This document shows positions 21,861-34,800 of a stretch of DNA of 64,000 nucleotides, in pieces. Below the pieces are notes generated by a model. That model saw only the letters and a list, made by a program, of their open reading frames with translations. It was not told where the DNA came from and made no database searches. The position numbers and the translations under genes were made by a program. Position 1 is the stretch's first letter; every line of letters begins with the position of its first letter. Source of the stretch: Pisolithus tinctorius (taxonomy: Eukaryota > Basidiomycota > Agaricomycetes > Boletales > Pisolithaceae); NCBI GenBank assembly GCA_024663395.1, contig JANFAH010000079.1, forward strand, positions 1 to 64,000, given 5' to 3'.

Positions 21861-24800
21861 GTAGCAGCTCCCAGGACTCCACACAATCCAGGAGCTGTGT
21901 TGACTCTGGCTGTGCAAACTTGGAGACTCATCTCAACATGTCCACTCTTTCCAGTCCAAACTCATTAACCCCATATATCACTATAGAAAACCCAGAATTA
22001 CCTCGGCTTTGTACTTTAGTGGACTCAGGTTCCACCCATTGTTTTATAGATAACCAATTTGCTAATCAACACTTGCTTACCCCATACTCAGTCTCCCCAA
22101 TCTGACTCTGGCTCTTTGATGGAATGTCCACCTTTACTATAACTCAAGCAGTAGATGTCAATATCTGCTTCACATCCAGCAATGTCACCCTGGTAACCCT
22201 GTATCTAGCCCTGTTGGATTCTGAGTGTAGAATAGTCCTTGGACATGACTGGCTCACCCACTACAATCCATTGATTGATTGGGTATTGGGCAGTCTAGCT
22301 TTCTGGACTCCTGCACAAGGGATGCCAACCCCATCAACACCCCCTGTAAGCCCAGTCCCCACTGGCCTTCCTGACCCTGGTCCTAGTAACCAACCCAGCC
22401 TTGCACCATCTGTACCAGTCTCCAACTCCCCAGCTCACACCCCCCTGAAGGCCCCTCTTGTTTCCCTAATCAATGCAGCCACCTTTGTGTGTGCCTGCAA
22501 ACTGGAAGGGTCTGTCCAGTTCCAACTTCAGCTCCACCCCTCAGACTCAGCTCAAGCCCAATTGGCCTTGGCTTCCTCTCCTCCAGCCTTACCAAATGTC
22601 CCAGAAGAGTCCCATGACTTTGCTGATGTATTCAGCAAGGCCAAGGCCTTGGCACTCCCACCACACCAGGAGTATGACCTGAAGATAGAGCTCAAAGAAG
22701 AAATAACTCTGCCTCTCTGCACCATCTACTTGCTTTCCCCAGTTGAGCTGCAAGCTCTCTGGACCTTCATCAATGAAAACCTTACTACCAGATTCATTTG
22801 GCCTACCTCCTCCCCTTATGCTGCACTGGTCCTCTTTGTCAAAAAGAAGGATGGCTCCCTCCAGCTTTGCATAGACTTCTGTGGCCTGAATGAAAATCAC
22901 TAAGAAGGATCACTACCCACTCCTGCTCATCTCTGACCTCTTGGATTCACCAAGCCATGCCAAGATCTATACAAAGATTGACCTTTGGCATGCCTACCAT
23001 CTCATCCAGATTGCCCTGGGCAATGAATGGAAAACTGCCTTCCAGACTTGGTATGGATCCTATGAGTGGTTAGTGATGCCCTTTGGCCTCACCAATGCCC
23101 TGGCTGCTTTCCAGTGCTTTGTCAACACTATCTTCACAGATATGTTAGACATCTGTGTGGTCATCTACCTAGATGACATTTTAATCTACTCCAGAGATAA
23201 GGAGTCTCACAAGCAGCATGTCTGAGAGGTACTTTGCCAGCTTTGGCTTCATGGCCTTTATGTGAAGCCAGAGAAATGTGAGTTCCACTCAGACTTGGTT
23301 GAATACCTCAGATTCCACCTCTCCCCTGCTGGCCTCATGATGTCAAAGGAAAAAGTCCAGACCATCTGTGATTGGCCCAGGCCTCACAAGGTCAAAGACA
23401 TACAATCCTTCCTTGGCTTTGCTAACTTCTACTGCTGGTTTATCTTTAATTACCAGACATCATCATACCACTGACTTGGCTTACCCACAAGGTGTCATAT
23501 CCATGACTCTCAGACTCAATCCCAGTCCAGTCTGGACCCCTAGCCCCTATCTCCGGTCAAGCCTGGTCCTGGTCTGGCCTAGAAAACCCAACTCCAGTCC
23601 TAGATAACCCAACCCTGGCCTGAATAACTCAAGTCCAGTCTTTTACCCCTATCTCCGGTCCATTCTGGCCTTCCAGCCTTGCGCTGCTCCACCCCAGTCC
23701 TCCCAGGTCCATGTCCAGGTCACCCAGACATAACTCTGGTCTGTTTTCCTTTGTTTGTACTATATTTAGTCTGGCCTTTTGTCTGACTTTGCTTACTGTA
23801 CAAATCCTGTGTCTGACCCCAGTATGCTGGTCACCCAGGCTTTGGCCATTAGCCTCTGCATAGCCACTGTGGCTATCTACTCTCTTGCTAATCTTCTTGC
23901 TAATAGCTTATTAACAAGTCCAGCTCTATGTTTGTTATCCCAGACCAGCCTCATGTATTTAACCCCTGTACATACTTTGTAGCACCTCAGTCAGAATATC
24001 AATTAAGTATTACCCTCAACTCCTGTACTACACCCCAAGACTACTCCATAGCTAAGGCCAAGCCTTAAGCTATCCCTGGCGCCTGTCCTGGACCTCTCCC
24101 TGGCTTGCATAAGGGTACAGTGCATAAGCTGAGACCAAGGGAGGTAGATCCAACCCCAGACTGGCTTCCCCCTGTGCACACTCCAACACCGGTCAGTTTC
24201 CCACGCTACCGGTCTTGTTCCCACGCTCCTGGCCTTAAGTCTGGTCCTCCAGACTTAGCCCCTAACCTCTGGCCTCAACTCCAGTCCAACCAGACTTGGC
24301 CCCTGTCTCCCAGCCTTGACTTTGGCCACTCAGACTTAGCCCCTGTCACCTGGTCTTGAAGCCTGGTCACCTGAGGGTAAACCTGTACTTGACACAAGGG
24401 GGCTCCTTGGAACTTCTCTGAGGAGTGCCACTGGTCATTCAACAACCTCAAGGCCGCTTTTACTACCCCACCAGTCTTAACTCATTTCATCCCCAGGGTC
24501 CCCATCACTGTCAAGACCAATGCATCAGACTACACCATCGCTGGCATTCTGTCTATCACTTGTGGCAATGGCCAGATACATCTGGTCACATTCTACTCCT
24601 GAACTCTGACTGCCCTGGTGTTGAATTATGATACCCACAATAAGGAACTGCTTGCTATTTTCAAAGCATTCCAGACCTGGCACCACTACCTTGAGGGCTT
24701 GGCCTCACTGGTCAACATTGTTACCAACCACAAGAATCTTGAGTACTTCTCTACCTCTAAAGTACTCACCCACCACCAAGCTCACTGGTCTGAATTCCTT

Positions 24801-26477
24801 TTGCAATTCAATATGATCATCAGGTTCAGGCCTGGTAAGCTTGGGGCTAAGCCCAATGCCCTAACTACACGATGGGATGTCTACCCCAAAGAGGGGGATA
24901 GTGGCTATGCCCAAGTGACCTGCAGAACCTGAGACTGGTCTTCACCCAGGAACAACTAGCAGTCTCCGTGCCACATACCTTGAGTACCTGGTCTTATGAG
25001 CAGTTGCTTTAATGGATGTCAAGAGGTTACACAATGATATCCTGACTGCACTGCCAGACAACCCAGTCTCACAAGTCTGCCTGTCCAACATGTCTGATCC
25101 CTGGTGGTCAGTAGATGACATCAGTTTCCTTTGGCTTGATGGAAGGATCTACGTGCTGGACTCAAATGACCTTTGCCTTAGGGTCTTGTGCCTCAAGCAT
25201 GACCACCCCCTATCTGGCCACTTTGGCCAGAACTGAACCCTAGAACTCATCTGGTGTGAGTATACCTGGCCCAGCCTCAGGACATTTGTCAAAGACTATG
25301 TCTGGTCTTGCATGGCCTGTGCTTGGGCTAAGGTTCCCCACCATCAGCCCTACAGCCTCCTCAAGCAACTCCTGGTGCTGGAGAAGCCATGGAATTCTAT
25401 CTCTATGGATTTCATTGAGCAACTTCCAGCCTCATCCAGCTTCATGGCCATCCTCATCATAGTTGACCAGCTTTCCAAGCAGGCCATATTCATCCCCACC
25501 CATGACACCATCACAGCCCCAGAACTCACCAAGCTATTCCTACTCCATGTCTTTTCAAGCACAGAGTGCTGGCCCATGTAACCTCAGACTGAGGTTCAGA
25601 GTTCATGTCTCACTTCTTCAGGTCACTTGGTAAGGCCTTAGATATGTGCCTACACTTCACCTCAGGCTACCACCCTGAGGGCAATGGCCAGACTGAGAGG
25701 ACCAACCAGACACTAGAACAGTATCTCTGAGTCTACTGTAACTACCAACAGGACAACTGGGCTGACCTACTACCTCTGGCTGAGTTTGCTTACAACAATG
25801 CCCCTAGTGCTACCACTGGTGTTTCACCCTTCTTTGCTAAGAAGGGCTACCATCCCAACATCTCAGTATACCCAGAGCATGATCTCACCTCTGCTCAGGC
25901 TTGTGACTATGCAGTTGACTTAGACTCACTGCACCAATACCTATGGGAAGAAATGACTCTTGCTCAACAACAATATCAAGGCCTGGCCAATGCCAAATGC
26001 ATGCCAGCTCCAGACTTCAAGGTTGGTGACCAAGTATATGTCAATGCCAAATACTTCCAGTCAACTTGGCCTTCCAAGAAGCTCTCAGAGAAGAACCTTG
26101 GACCATACCCAGTCATAGCTCAGGCCAGTACCCACTCTTTCACACTGCACCTGCCAGACTCAATGCATGCAGTCCATCTGGTCTTCCATGTCTCCCAACT
26201 CAAGCTGGCCATCCCTGATACCATCCTGAACTGGACTCAACCACCACCCCCACCAGTTGAAGTCGATGGTGATCTAGAGTTCAAGGTAGCAGAAATCCTC
26301 AACTCTAGGGTTGACCAGCATCACTGGTGTTGGCTTCAGTACTTAGTCTGGTGGACTGGCTATGAGGGGACTGATGAAGAAACCACTTGGGTACTAGCTA
26401 CAGAGCTAGACAATGCTTCTGAACTCGTGCAAGAGTTCCATTCTTGCTACCCTAATAAACCCAGCCCCTTCCAATGA
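21861..26477 (+). pseudogene. pol: A2 pol (protease to chromodomain, broken; split by F LTR)
   Basis: Protease has an intact DSG ([12 protein letters not shown] near 22013). RT (about 22700-23460) carries [11 protein letters not shown] near 23160. An F-family LTR at 23493-24394 separates RT from RNase H. Integrase has a CX2C-like zinc part and the catalytic region at about 25312-25760, with SD*GSEF (Arg to stop) as in A1. The C-terminal frame 25953-26477 is open and includes a chromodomain-like YLVWWTGYEGTDEETTW. Several stops and frameshifts make it inactive, but fewer than in A1. Confidence 0.85.
23493..24394 (+). mobile_element. Solo LTR of family F in A2
   Basis: It begins TGTCATATCC, ends GTACTTGACA, and is flanked by CAAGG on both sides (23488-23492, 24395-24399), a perfect 5-bp duplication. 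A second copy lies reversed at 47188-48070. A TATA-like TATTTAA near 23956 precedes AGTCAGAATAT (23989-23999), the predicted transcript start. The LTR has several short internal near-repeats such as CCCCTATCTCCGGTC. Confidence 0.85.
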
Positions 26478-26662
26478 GGACTGGCTTCAACCAGCCTCAG
26501 CTTTCTGTTCTGTTCTCTATCAGTATATAGTTCCTTTTGATCTCTTACTTACCTTGTTTTCCTCTTTTCTTGATCATTGCTACTTACTATATAACACCAA
26601 GACTGGACACCAGACACATGACATTGGCAGAAGAAAGAACTACAAGACTGCTATGCTATGGG

Positions 26663-27761
26663 TTACTTGGTCTCAGCCATGGTCTCATCCTCCCCTCTGG
26701 ACTCCTCCTCTTTGTCCTCACCATGGGTTTTCAACCATTCAGCCTCCTTGCACAACTCATCAGAGTCAAACTCAGATGAGTCCAAGTCTGGGGGTGTGAC
26801 CGACATCCCATACCCATAGGACTCATTGAGTAATGACTCAAGAGCATTGGCAATCCAGCCTGAGTTCTTGACTGCAGTTTCATGAAGTTTGAACAGGCTG
26901 GCCAAGTTGTTGGCAATCAGCCTCACTGCATCAATAAGGTGCTTGGGCTTGTCTTCCAAGCCTGGGTACCTGTCTACACTGGTCTCCCTCAGCCTGCTCC
27001 CACTGGCCTCAGGCTTGTCGAGGTCTAGGACCTCAGTCAACCTCACATTTGTCTTTGCCTGCTTCTGTTTGCTGGGCCCAGCCTTGGCATTCTCCTTGTC
27101 AGCCTTTCGCTTCTGGCCCTTGGCAACTCCCCTGGCTTTGGGAATGGCCTTGGTGTCCTTGCCATCACCAGGCCAGTGGCATTTGCCCTTCGACTGGTTA
27201 CACTGGACACAGGCAACCTGTTTTTTGTTGCTGTCCACAAGAAACTTGCAGATGACTTGAGCCTGGGTGCAATGAGTACAACTAAAAAGGAGGTTAGAAG
27301 AAAAAACATGCACAAAGGTGAAAATGATACTCACCTAGGGTCCATCACCACCTTCTTCACTTCACCCCTGGCCTCACCACTGGCACCACCAGCACTGGCC
27401 TCATCACCCTTGCCAGCCTCAGCCTTGTGCTTATGCTTGGCCTCCCACCTCTCCTCCTCTTCATGCACCTTCCTCTCCTTGGCCTCCCTCTCTGCTCTCT
27501 TGGCCTTGGCTCTCTCCCTCTCAGCCCTCTTGGCCTCAGCTTGCTCCCTTGCCCACTCTCAGCCTCAAGCCAAGCCTGCTCCTCCTGCCAGGCTTGTTCA
27601 GCCACCTTGTGCCTTTTCCTCTCCTTCAATTTGGCCTTCATCACTTCCTCCTTGTCATCGGTGTTGTACCTAATTTCATCGTCAGGTACTTGGGTCCAGT
27701 CAACAATGGCATGGCCCTTGTTGTTGTTATTGGTGGCAATGACCAGTCTTGAGTCAGACAT
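26663..27761 (-). pseudogene. A2 antisense accessory gene (coiled coil, Zn2Cys6-like cluster)
   Basis: Exon 1 (27335-27761) starts MSDSRLVIAT; a frameshift after EQAWLEAE puts the true frame, a charged coiled coil ending KKVVMDPR, out of register. The intron (27282-27334, 53 nt) has donor GTGAGT and acceptor TTTTTAG in phase 2, at the same place as in A1. Exon 2 (26663-27281) is fully open: CTHC, six residues, CKF, twelve residues, CVQC, six residues, CHW, which is Zn2Cys6-like spacing. Then follow Lys-rich segments, a helical NNLASLFKLHETAV and an acidic Ser/Asp/Glu tail. It lies between pol and 3' LTR, opposite to pol. A transcription-regulator role is inferred only from the cysteine pattern. 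Confidence 0.75.
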
Positions 27762-29016
27762 GAGGAGGAGGATGGGAATGAAAGATGCAAAGGGCTTAGC
27801 AGGTCACAAGTACCAGTTTTTCAAACTCAGCCAATTTTCAGACTCAGCCTACCACTCTCACAGAGGTCTCATGGGTTCAACCCCTAAGAGGGGGATACTG
27901 TCATAGTCATGCCTCAACCCTGGCTGGACTTGGCCTTGCACTTGTTCAGTCTGGCCTTGACCTTGCCTGTCCCCTATCCCCAGCTAGTCTAGCACAGTGA
28001 ACACTGCTTTGCAGTGTCTGTCACTTCAGTTGAAGCCTGCCTGGTCCTGTCCCTGGTCCACCCTGTCCTGGTCTCTGTCATCTTAGTCATATGTTACTAA
28101 TCCTTGTCTTACCAAGCATCTTAGCAATCCTTGCGAGACCAGCATTACCAGTCTCTGTACTATAGTTGACTCTAGTATATAAACTTGTAGATACTTGGCC
28201 TGTACCTCTCAGTCTGAAATCAACCAAGTTTATCCTGTTAACCCTGTCTCAGCCTCAGACTTGGTGTGAGTCAAAGTGTGGAAAGCTGGTATAAACCAAA
28301 CAAATCCAACACAAAAGACAAATAAGAGCAAGTGGTGGTTTGCCTCCACAGAACCTGGAGTGCAGAAAAACCTAAATATGTGGGGGGGACTTCAAGTAGA
28401 GGGCTCCTGGCACAAGTCATCAACGAGTTATGCAGGAGTAGACAAGCAAGTGATGACTGGATGGGGGATGCTGAACAGAGTGAAGGTATTCAGCTGAAAG
28501 TACTCTGGTGTGATGATCTTTTGGATGTGCTCCTGGTGCAAGTTGTTGACAAGTTATGCAGGAGTAGATGGATGACTAAGCAGGTGTGCTGACAAAACAG
28601 ATGATACTTCAGATAATGAATGAAGGTAGATAGACCCTTTTGTAGAGCCTCAACTACCAATGATATGAATGAAGACAGATAGACTCTTCTGAATGAGCCT
28701 CAACTGTTGATGACAAGGTATGCTGAGCTGACTTCTGAGTGAATGGCTTCTGGTTCACTTTTGGGGTAGCTAAGTACATGGCAGTTTATATACTGTGGGG
28801 GGAGCACAGCTTGTGACAAACAAGGCACAAACACTTGGTAAGTAATGAGTAAGGACTGAGTAATCATGATGAGTAAGCAAGAAATGCAAAGTATGCAAGC
28901 AAAGAAGATTGGTAAGTATTGGCAATGAATGAGTCAAGGACAGTCAAAATATCACACAATGAGTCAAATGGAGTCAGAAACTGAGTAAGCACACTGATAT
29001 CACATTAGGGGGTGGC

Positions 29017-29503
29017 TGTCATATACTGAGAAACCCATGGTTCAGTCTTAGGTTCTGAACACCAGGTCAATACCAAATGCTGAGACAAGGTCTGTCCCTT
29101 ACTATACTTTTCTATTTAGCCTTTGTACTGCCCTCACTTGTGCCAAGGCGGTGTCTGTCTTCAGCTCTCCAATCCCTGCCTTCTCATTTAACCTTTAGTT
29201 AGTTCCTTGCACAGCTATTTAGTTCCTCACTGGTAACCCCAGCCTTCGGGTTGCCAGTCTTCGGTATATATACTCTATGTATGTTGTACTTAGTCCCTCA
29301 GTCTGAATATCAACCTAGTTCACCCCAAGTTCCCAGCTTAAGCCCAAGTCAACTCTCAGCTTTTGCTCCTGACCCCCCTTGGCCCTCTCTCTGACTTCAA
29401 CCCAGCTTGCACAAGGGTCTAGTGCACAAGCTAAGACCAAGGGTTGTTGCACCTGGCACTTGGCCTTTGGCCTTCAACCCCCAACCTAGTCATGAACTTA
29501 ACA
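29017..29503 (+). repeat. 5' LTR of element C
   Basis: 487 bp, starting TGTCATATACTGAG and ending CATGAACTTAACA. A TATA box (GGTATATATAC near 29271) lies about 27 nt before AGTCTGAATAT (29300-29310), the predicted transcript start. Differences from the 3' LTR are mostly transitions. Confidence 0.92.
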
Positions 29504-29505
29504 GT

Positions 29506-29516
29506 ATATTCAGACT
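29506..29516 (+). other. Self-complementary primer-binding site of element C
   Basis: ATATTCAGACT begins two bases after the LTR end and is the exact 11-nt reverse complement of AGTCTGAATAT at 29300-29310. Confidence 0.65.
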
Positions 29517-30193
29517 ACCACTTGTGCAAGTCACTCACCACCCATGACCAGAACCTGCACCCAAGCTCGAGCAGACCATGCTTTAGAATCTGCCTCTGCC
29601 TCAAGACCAACTCAACCTGAAACCTCAGATGACCTGCCACCAGTCAGCCCTTAGTTCCCTTGCCAGTCACCACCAGACTTCTGCAATCATGCAGCAGTTC
29701 CAAGGATTCTCAGCCCATCATTCCGGTACTACACTGGCTTCCAATGATTGAGGTACACCAACACCAGCCAGTTGTTGGCCTCCCACTCCCTTTGGCAACC
29801 CTGGAGGTGATGGTGATGATGACCCAGATGACTCTGACCATCACTCCAGTGATGACAACAATGATAACAACAATGATCCTTTTGGGCCTAATCCTGAGGA
29901 AGGTGAACATGAGGAAACTGAAGGAAACCTGCAAACCATGAGAGTCTTAGATAGTCTCACCAGGGCCATACAGTCTCTCACCTGGTCTTCCCACTGAGAC
30001 ACCAAGGGAAGCTCAGGATCATCCAAGGTCTGGGAGCCAGACACCTTTGATGGCACTGACCCAAAGAAGCTCTGACAATTCCTCATCCAGTGCGAGTTGA
30101 CTTTCCAGAATAAACCCCAAACCTTCTGCGATGACCACCAAAAGGTAACCTTCACTCAATCCTACCTCAAGGGAATGGCACTTGAATGGTTTG

Positions 30194-30645
30194 TGTTACG
30201 TTTCACCCCTAACTTTTCCTTTTCTGTCGAACGTTTACCTTGTTCTTGATCTGTTGGACTTAGTTTCCTTTTAGAGCCATCTTCTCTCTGATCCAACGGC
30301 TCTCTGTTTCCACCACTAGCGTTACTAGCTCATTACATGCTTAGGACATGTGTTGTCGTTGTTCAACCAATGGCGTAGTTACCTCATTACATGCGGACGC
30401 CTCATGGTCTGTCTCTGTGTAGTATTTAGACTGTTGGCCCAAGTCCTGGAAACCCAGACTTGAGCTGCTCAATTATATGCAGTGTTCTCAGAACTTCGCC
30501 TTCAGAAGTCCTTTATAAGGACTACTCTTACCGGCGTTGCCTTAAATCCTCTGTCGTTTACAGAGGTTACCGCAGCCGTTGCTCGGTAGAAACCTTAGTC
30601 TGCGTTTGAGCTCTCCCTATGTCTTGACTTCGGTCGAGCGTAACA
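30194..30645 (+). repeat. 5' LTR of element D
   Basis: 452 bp. A TATA-like TATTTA (30424-30429) lies about 27-32 nt before AGACTTGAGCT (30456-30466), the predicted start of the transcript. Confidence 0.93.
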
Positions 30646-30647
30646 AA

Positions 30648-30658
30648 AGCTCAAGTCT
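30648..30658 (+). other. Self-complementary primer-binding site of element D
   Basis: AGCTCAAGTCT lies two bases after the LTR end and is the exact 11-nt reverse complement of AGACTTGAGCT at 30456-30466, although the sequence is unrelated to the sites of families A, B and C. Confidence 0.7.
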
Positions 30659-30731
30659 ACAGCCTTTGGCCAAATCGGTCACTGCTTAGTGAACCACCAC
30701 GAACCCCCGAAACAACCGACGTTGGGCGCCG

Positions 30732-31844
30732 TTGCGACCCACTCATGAAGAATCGTCGTCTGACGAGGAACAGGAGAGCACTGTCACTGACACCTCCTCC
30801 AACGAACCCGAACAGCCAGATAGAGGTTTTACCTCTGGAATTCTCTCAAATCTCTTCTCCCAGTCACTCGCGTCGCTTGGTACCCCCATCCAACCAAGTC
30901 CTCCACCACCCTTCCCTACACCTCCACCCCCACCGCAGATTATGATGTCTGGCTCATCGTCGAAGGCGCCGGTTGGCAATGCCACCAAAGCCACCGAACT
31001 GAAGATTGGCGCTCCATCTGATTTTGATGGAAACCAAAAGAACGCCATGAGCTGGCTGTACTCTGTACAGACCTACCTCTTGGTCAACGAAGAATTGTAC
31101 GACTCCGACACCAAGAAGGTTGTTTATGCGCTGTTGTACATGAAGAAAGATGTCGCCCGCTCCTGGGCTGCCACCTTCCAGAAGACGTCTCTGGAAAAGA
31201 ACCCCCCGAGTTTCAGCACCTTTGCCGATTTCATAAAAGATTTCAAAGCTTCATTTACCTCCGCGGACACCGCGGGTACTGCCATCGCCAAACTACGTAC
31301 CCTAAAACAAAAAGAATCGGTCAAACAATATATCACCGACTTCTGAACTGCTGCCGCTGACTCTACCATCACGGAAGACGTCGCTTTGATTGAGTTCTTC
31401 TCACAAGGACTCAAGCCTTTCATCGCGAACCGAATCCACATGATGGAAACCACTCCCACCAAAATTACGGAGTGGTACACCCAAGCGCAAAAGTTCGACG
31501 CTAAATGGAGAAAAGTCAATGAAACTTTTGGAAGGAAGGAAAAGAAAACGTTCCACCCCAGGAACAATTTTGCTGAAGAAAAAGATCCAAATGCTATGGA
31601 CATGGATGGAGTGAGACTTTCCAAGGAAGAACGAGACCGTCACATCAAAGAAGGAAGATGTTTCGGATGCAGAAACAAGGGACATCTCTCCCAAGAATGT
31701 CCAGATAAAGGGAAAACCCCTCAGAAGAAGGTAAAGAAAATCCACAAAATTGTGGAGGTAGAAGAAAGCGATGACGAAGAAAAGGTCGCTGGTCCATCCA
31801 TCGCTCTAGTTAACATTGCTAGAGCCCTTGGGAAGGATTTTTAA
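30732..31844 (+). pseudogene. gag: Element D gag with one in-frame TGA
   Basis: The frame opens without an obvious ATG near 30732 and runs to TAA at 31844, about 370 codons. It has a Pro-rich segment, a retrotransposon capsid domain (LKIGAPSDFDGN, MSWLYSVQTYL, ARSWAATF, FADFIKDFKASF) and a zinc knuckle CFGCRNKGHLSQEC (31660-31701). The single TGA at 31344-31346 lies in ITDF-stop-TAAAD, where CGA (Arg) would fit, consistent with a CpG transition. Gag would package element RNA. A start upstream or a lost ATG is possible. Confidence 0.85.
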
Positions 31845-31858
31845 ATGGGAACTCTGCG

Positions 31859-34800
31859 TTGATGCCAGATGTTCCCCAAACTAAGGACAGTTTAGTTTCT
31901 GTTGCCCCTGTACTTGTAACGTCTACACCAGAACGTACTATGCAGATTCCCATCTCCCTTTACGCATCAGGAACCACTCAGAAAGTCATCAACACTACCG
32001 CTCTGGTTGACTCCGGAGCAGAAATTTCTTGCATCGACTGGGGCTTTGTGCAAAAGCACTGAATCCCCACTCAATGCCTCGCTGAACCCATCCTCGCAAA
32101 GAATGCCAATGGAACCCAAAACTCTAAAGGAAGAATACTGTTTTCCGCCACTCTCTACTTCAAGGTTAAAGGACTCATCCATCAGTCCTTTTTCCATGTC
32201 ATCAATTGTGGAACGGAAAACGTCATTTTGGGTCTCCCCTGGCTCCAAGAAAACAACCCTATTGTGGACTGGAGGATGGGCACGTTGTCTATCGACGAGA
32301 AAACCGATAGATCAAAAGAGCTAAGACGCAACATCTCTTCCATTGTCGTCGAAGAACCAACTGTGAATCTTGTATCCTCTGCTGAAAAGAAGGGGATAAA
32401 CAAATTCATGGATTACGAAGAACCAGAAGACGAAACCATCCAAGCACACTTCGTGATGTCGGTTGGAAAACTTGTCGAAGAAGCAAAGAAGATTAATCCC
32501 AACAATAGTCTTCTTCGAAAAATCACCACAGCTACGGAACTGGCCCAAGAAGAACATAGGAAAAGACCGAAGGCTGTCCTTCCTGAAGAGTACAAAGACT
32601 TCACCTCGGTTTTCGAGAAACCATCTGACGGAGTTTTGCCTCCGTCACGACCATACGACCATGCCATAAACCTTGTAGAAGACTTCGTCCCCAAGGTGGC
32701 CAAGGCATACCCTCTCTCTCCCTCTGAACAAGAGTCTGCAGAAAAGTTTATCGAAGAAAACCTTCGAGAAGGAAAAATCCGTCCCTCGAAATCTCCCCAA
32801 GCCACCCCCTTCTTCTTCATAGGAAAGAAGGATGGCTCCCTGCGACCCTGCCAGGACTATAGATATCTGAACAAAAATATGGTGAAGGATGCCTATCCCC
32901 TTCCCCTCATTTCAGATCTTGTCAATAAACTGAAAGGAGCCTCCGTCTTCACAAAGATGGATGTCAGATCCGGCTACAACAATGTCCGCATCAAAGAAGG
33001 AGACCAATGGAAAGCGGCGTTTATCACACATAAAGGACTTTTCGAACCCACTGTCATGTTCTTCGGTCTCTGCAACTCCCTGGCCACCTTCCAGCGATTC
33101 ATGAATGACTCTTTCCAAGACATGATCGCTGAAGGATGGTTAGTCATCTACATGGATGACCTCCTCATCTTCTCAAACGACCCTGAAGAACACAAACGAA
33201 GAACCCATCGTGTCCTCGAAAGAATGAGAGAACTCTCTCTTCCCCTGAAACTGGAGAAATGTCACTTTGACCTTGCTGAGGTGGAATACCTTGGCATGAT
33301 TATCAAAGAAAACACCATCGCCATGGACCCCGTCAAAGTCCAAGGCATCGCTGAATGGCCCGTCCCTAAGAAGGTCAAGGACGTGCGATCCTTCCTAGGA
33401 TTCGCAAACTTTTACAGAAGATTTGTCCCCTACTACTCGGACATTGCACGACCACTCATTGACCTTACCAAGAAAACGGTCGATTGGAGTTGGTCAAGAA
33501 AATGTCAGGACGCCTTTGAGCTCCTAAAAAGAATCTTCATGGCACAACCAACTCTTCGGATGCCTGATACCTCTCGACCATTCGCAATTACTACTGATGC
33601 GTCCAAATACGCAACAGGAGGAATCCTCCTTCAAGAAGATTCGAATGGACAATGGCAGCCCTGTGCCTTTCTGTCCCAATCGTTTAACCCCGCAGAAAGG
33701 AACTACGACATATATGACAGAGAACTGCTTGGGGTTATTCGAGCATTAAAATCTTGGAGACATTACCTCCATGGATCCCCTTTCCCGGTTAAGGTCTTCA
33801 CAGACCATAAAAACCTGACATACTTCAAATCACCGCAAAACTTGAATTGTTGCCAAGCCCGCTGGCTCCTCGACCTTGCAGACTTTGATTTGCAATTAGA
33901 ACACGTCCCAGGCAAAGACCTGGCAGCACCAGATGCGCTCTCCCGCCGCCCTGATCATATCCCCGAGGATGATGAAGACAACAAAGGAGTTACCCTCCTT
34001 CCACAAACCTTGTTTGTCAACCTTATTGACACCAACCTTACTCAGAAAGTCGCATCATCCTCTGAGAAGGATCCTGTAGTCCAGACGGCACTTTGTGCCA
34101 TTGAAAACGTCGACATGCCACTCCCGTTTAAATCCCATCTCTCTGATTGGAGGTTTGACAGCGGAGTTTTACTTTACAAAGAACGGGTGTATATCCCCGA
34201 TGACCCCATCCTCCAATGGACTGTCGTATCCAACCACCATGATCATCCCTCTGCCGGACACCCTGGTGTCCTGAAAACTCGACAGCTCGTCTCGTCTGAG
34301 TTCTGGTGGCCTGGACTTGCATCCTTTGTCCGAAAATACGTTGAAGGCTGTGCTGTGTGCCAGCAAAATAAAGCAAATACCCACCCCACGACACCACCTC
34401 TTACGCCTATTTCCTCCACCTCGACCCGCCCCTTCCAACAGATCTCTTGTGATCTGGTCACCGACCTACCCGTTTCTAATGGCTATGATTCCCTTTTGGT
34501 TGTGGTAGACCATGGGCTTACAAAGGGGGTAATCTTAACACCGACCAAGAAAACTGCTTCCGCTGCCGATATCGCGGCGTTGTTTTTCAAGAAAGTCTAC
34601 TCCTGCTTTGGGTTGTATGACAAAATCATATCAGATCGAGGCCCTCAGTTCGCCTCCACCTTTGCAAAAGAACTCACCTCCCTTTTAGGATATTCCCTTG
34701 CCCTGTCAACGGCATATCATCCACAAACCGACAGAGAGACAGAACGAGTAAACCAAGAGGTGGAGACCTATCTCCGCATATTTTGCCAAAACGACCCCAC

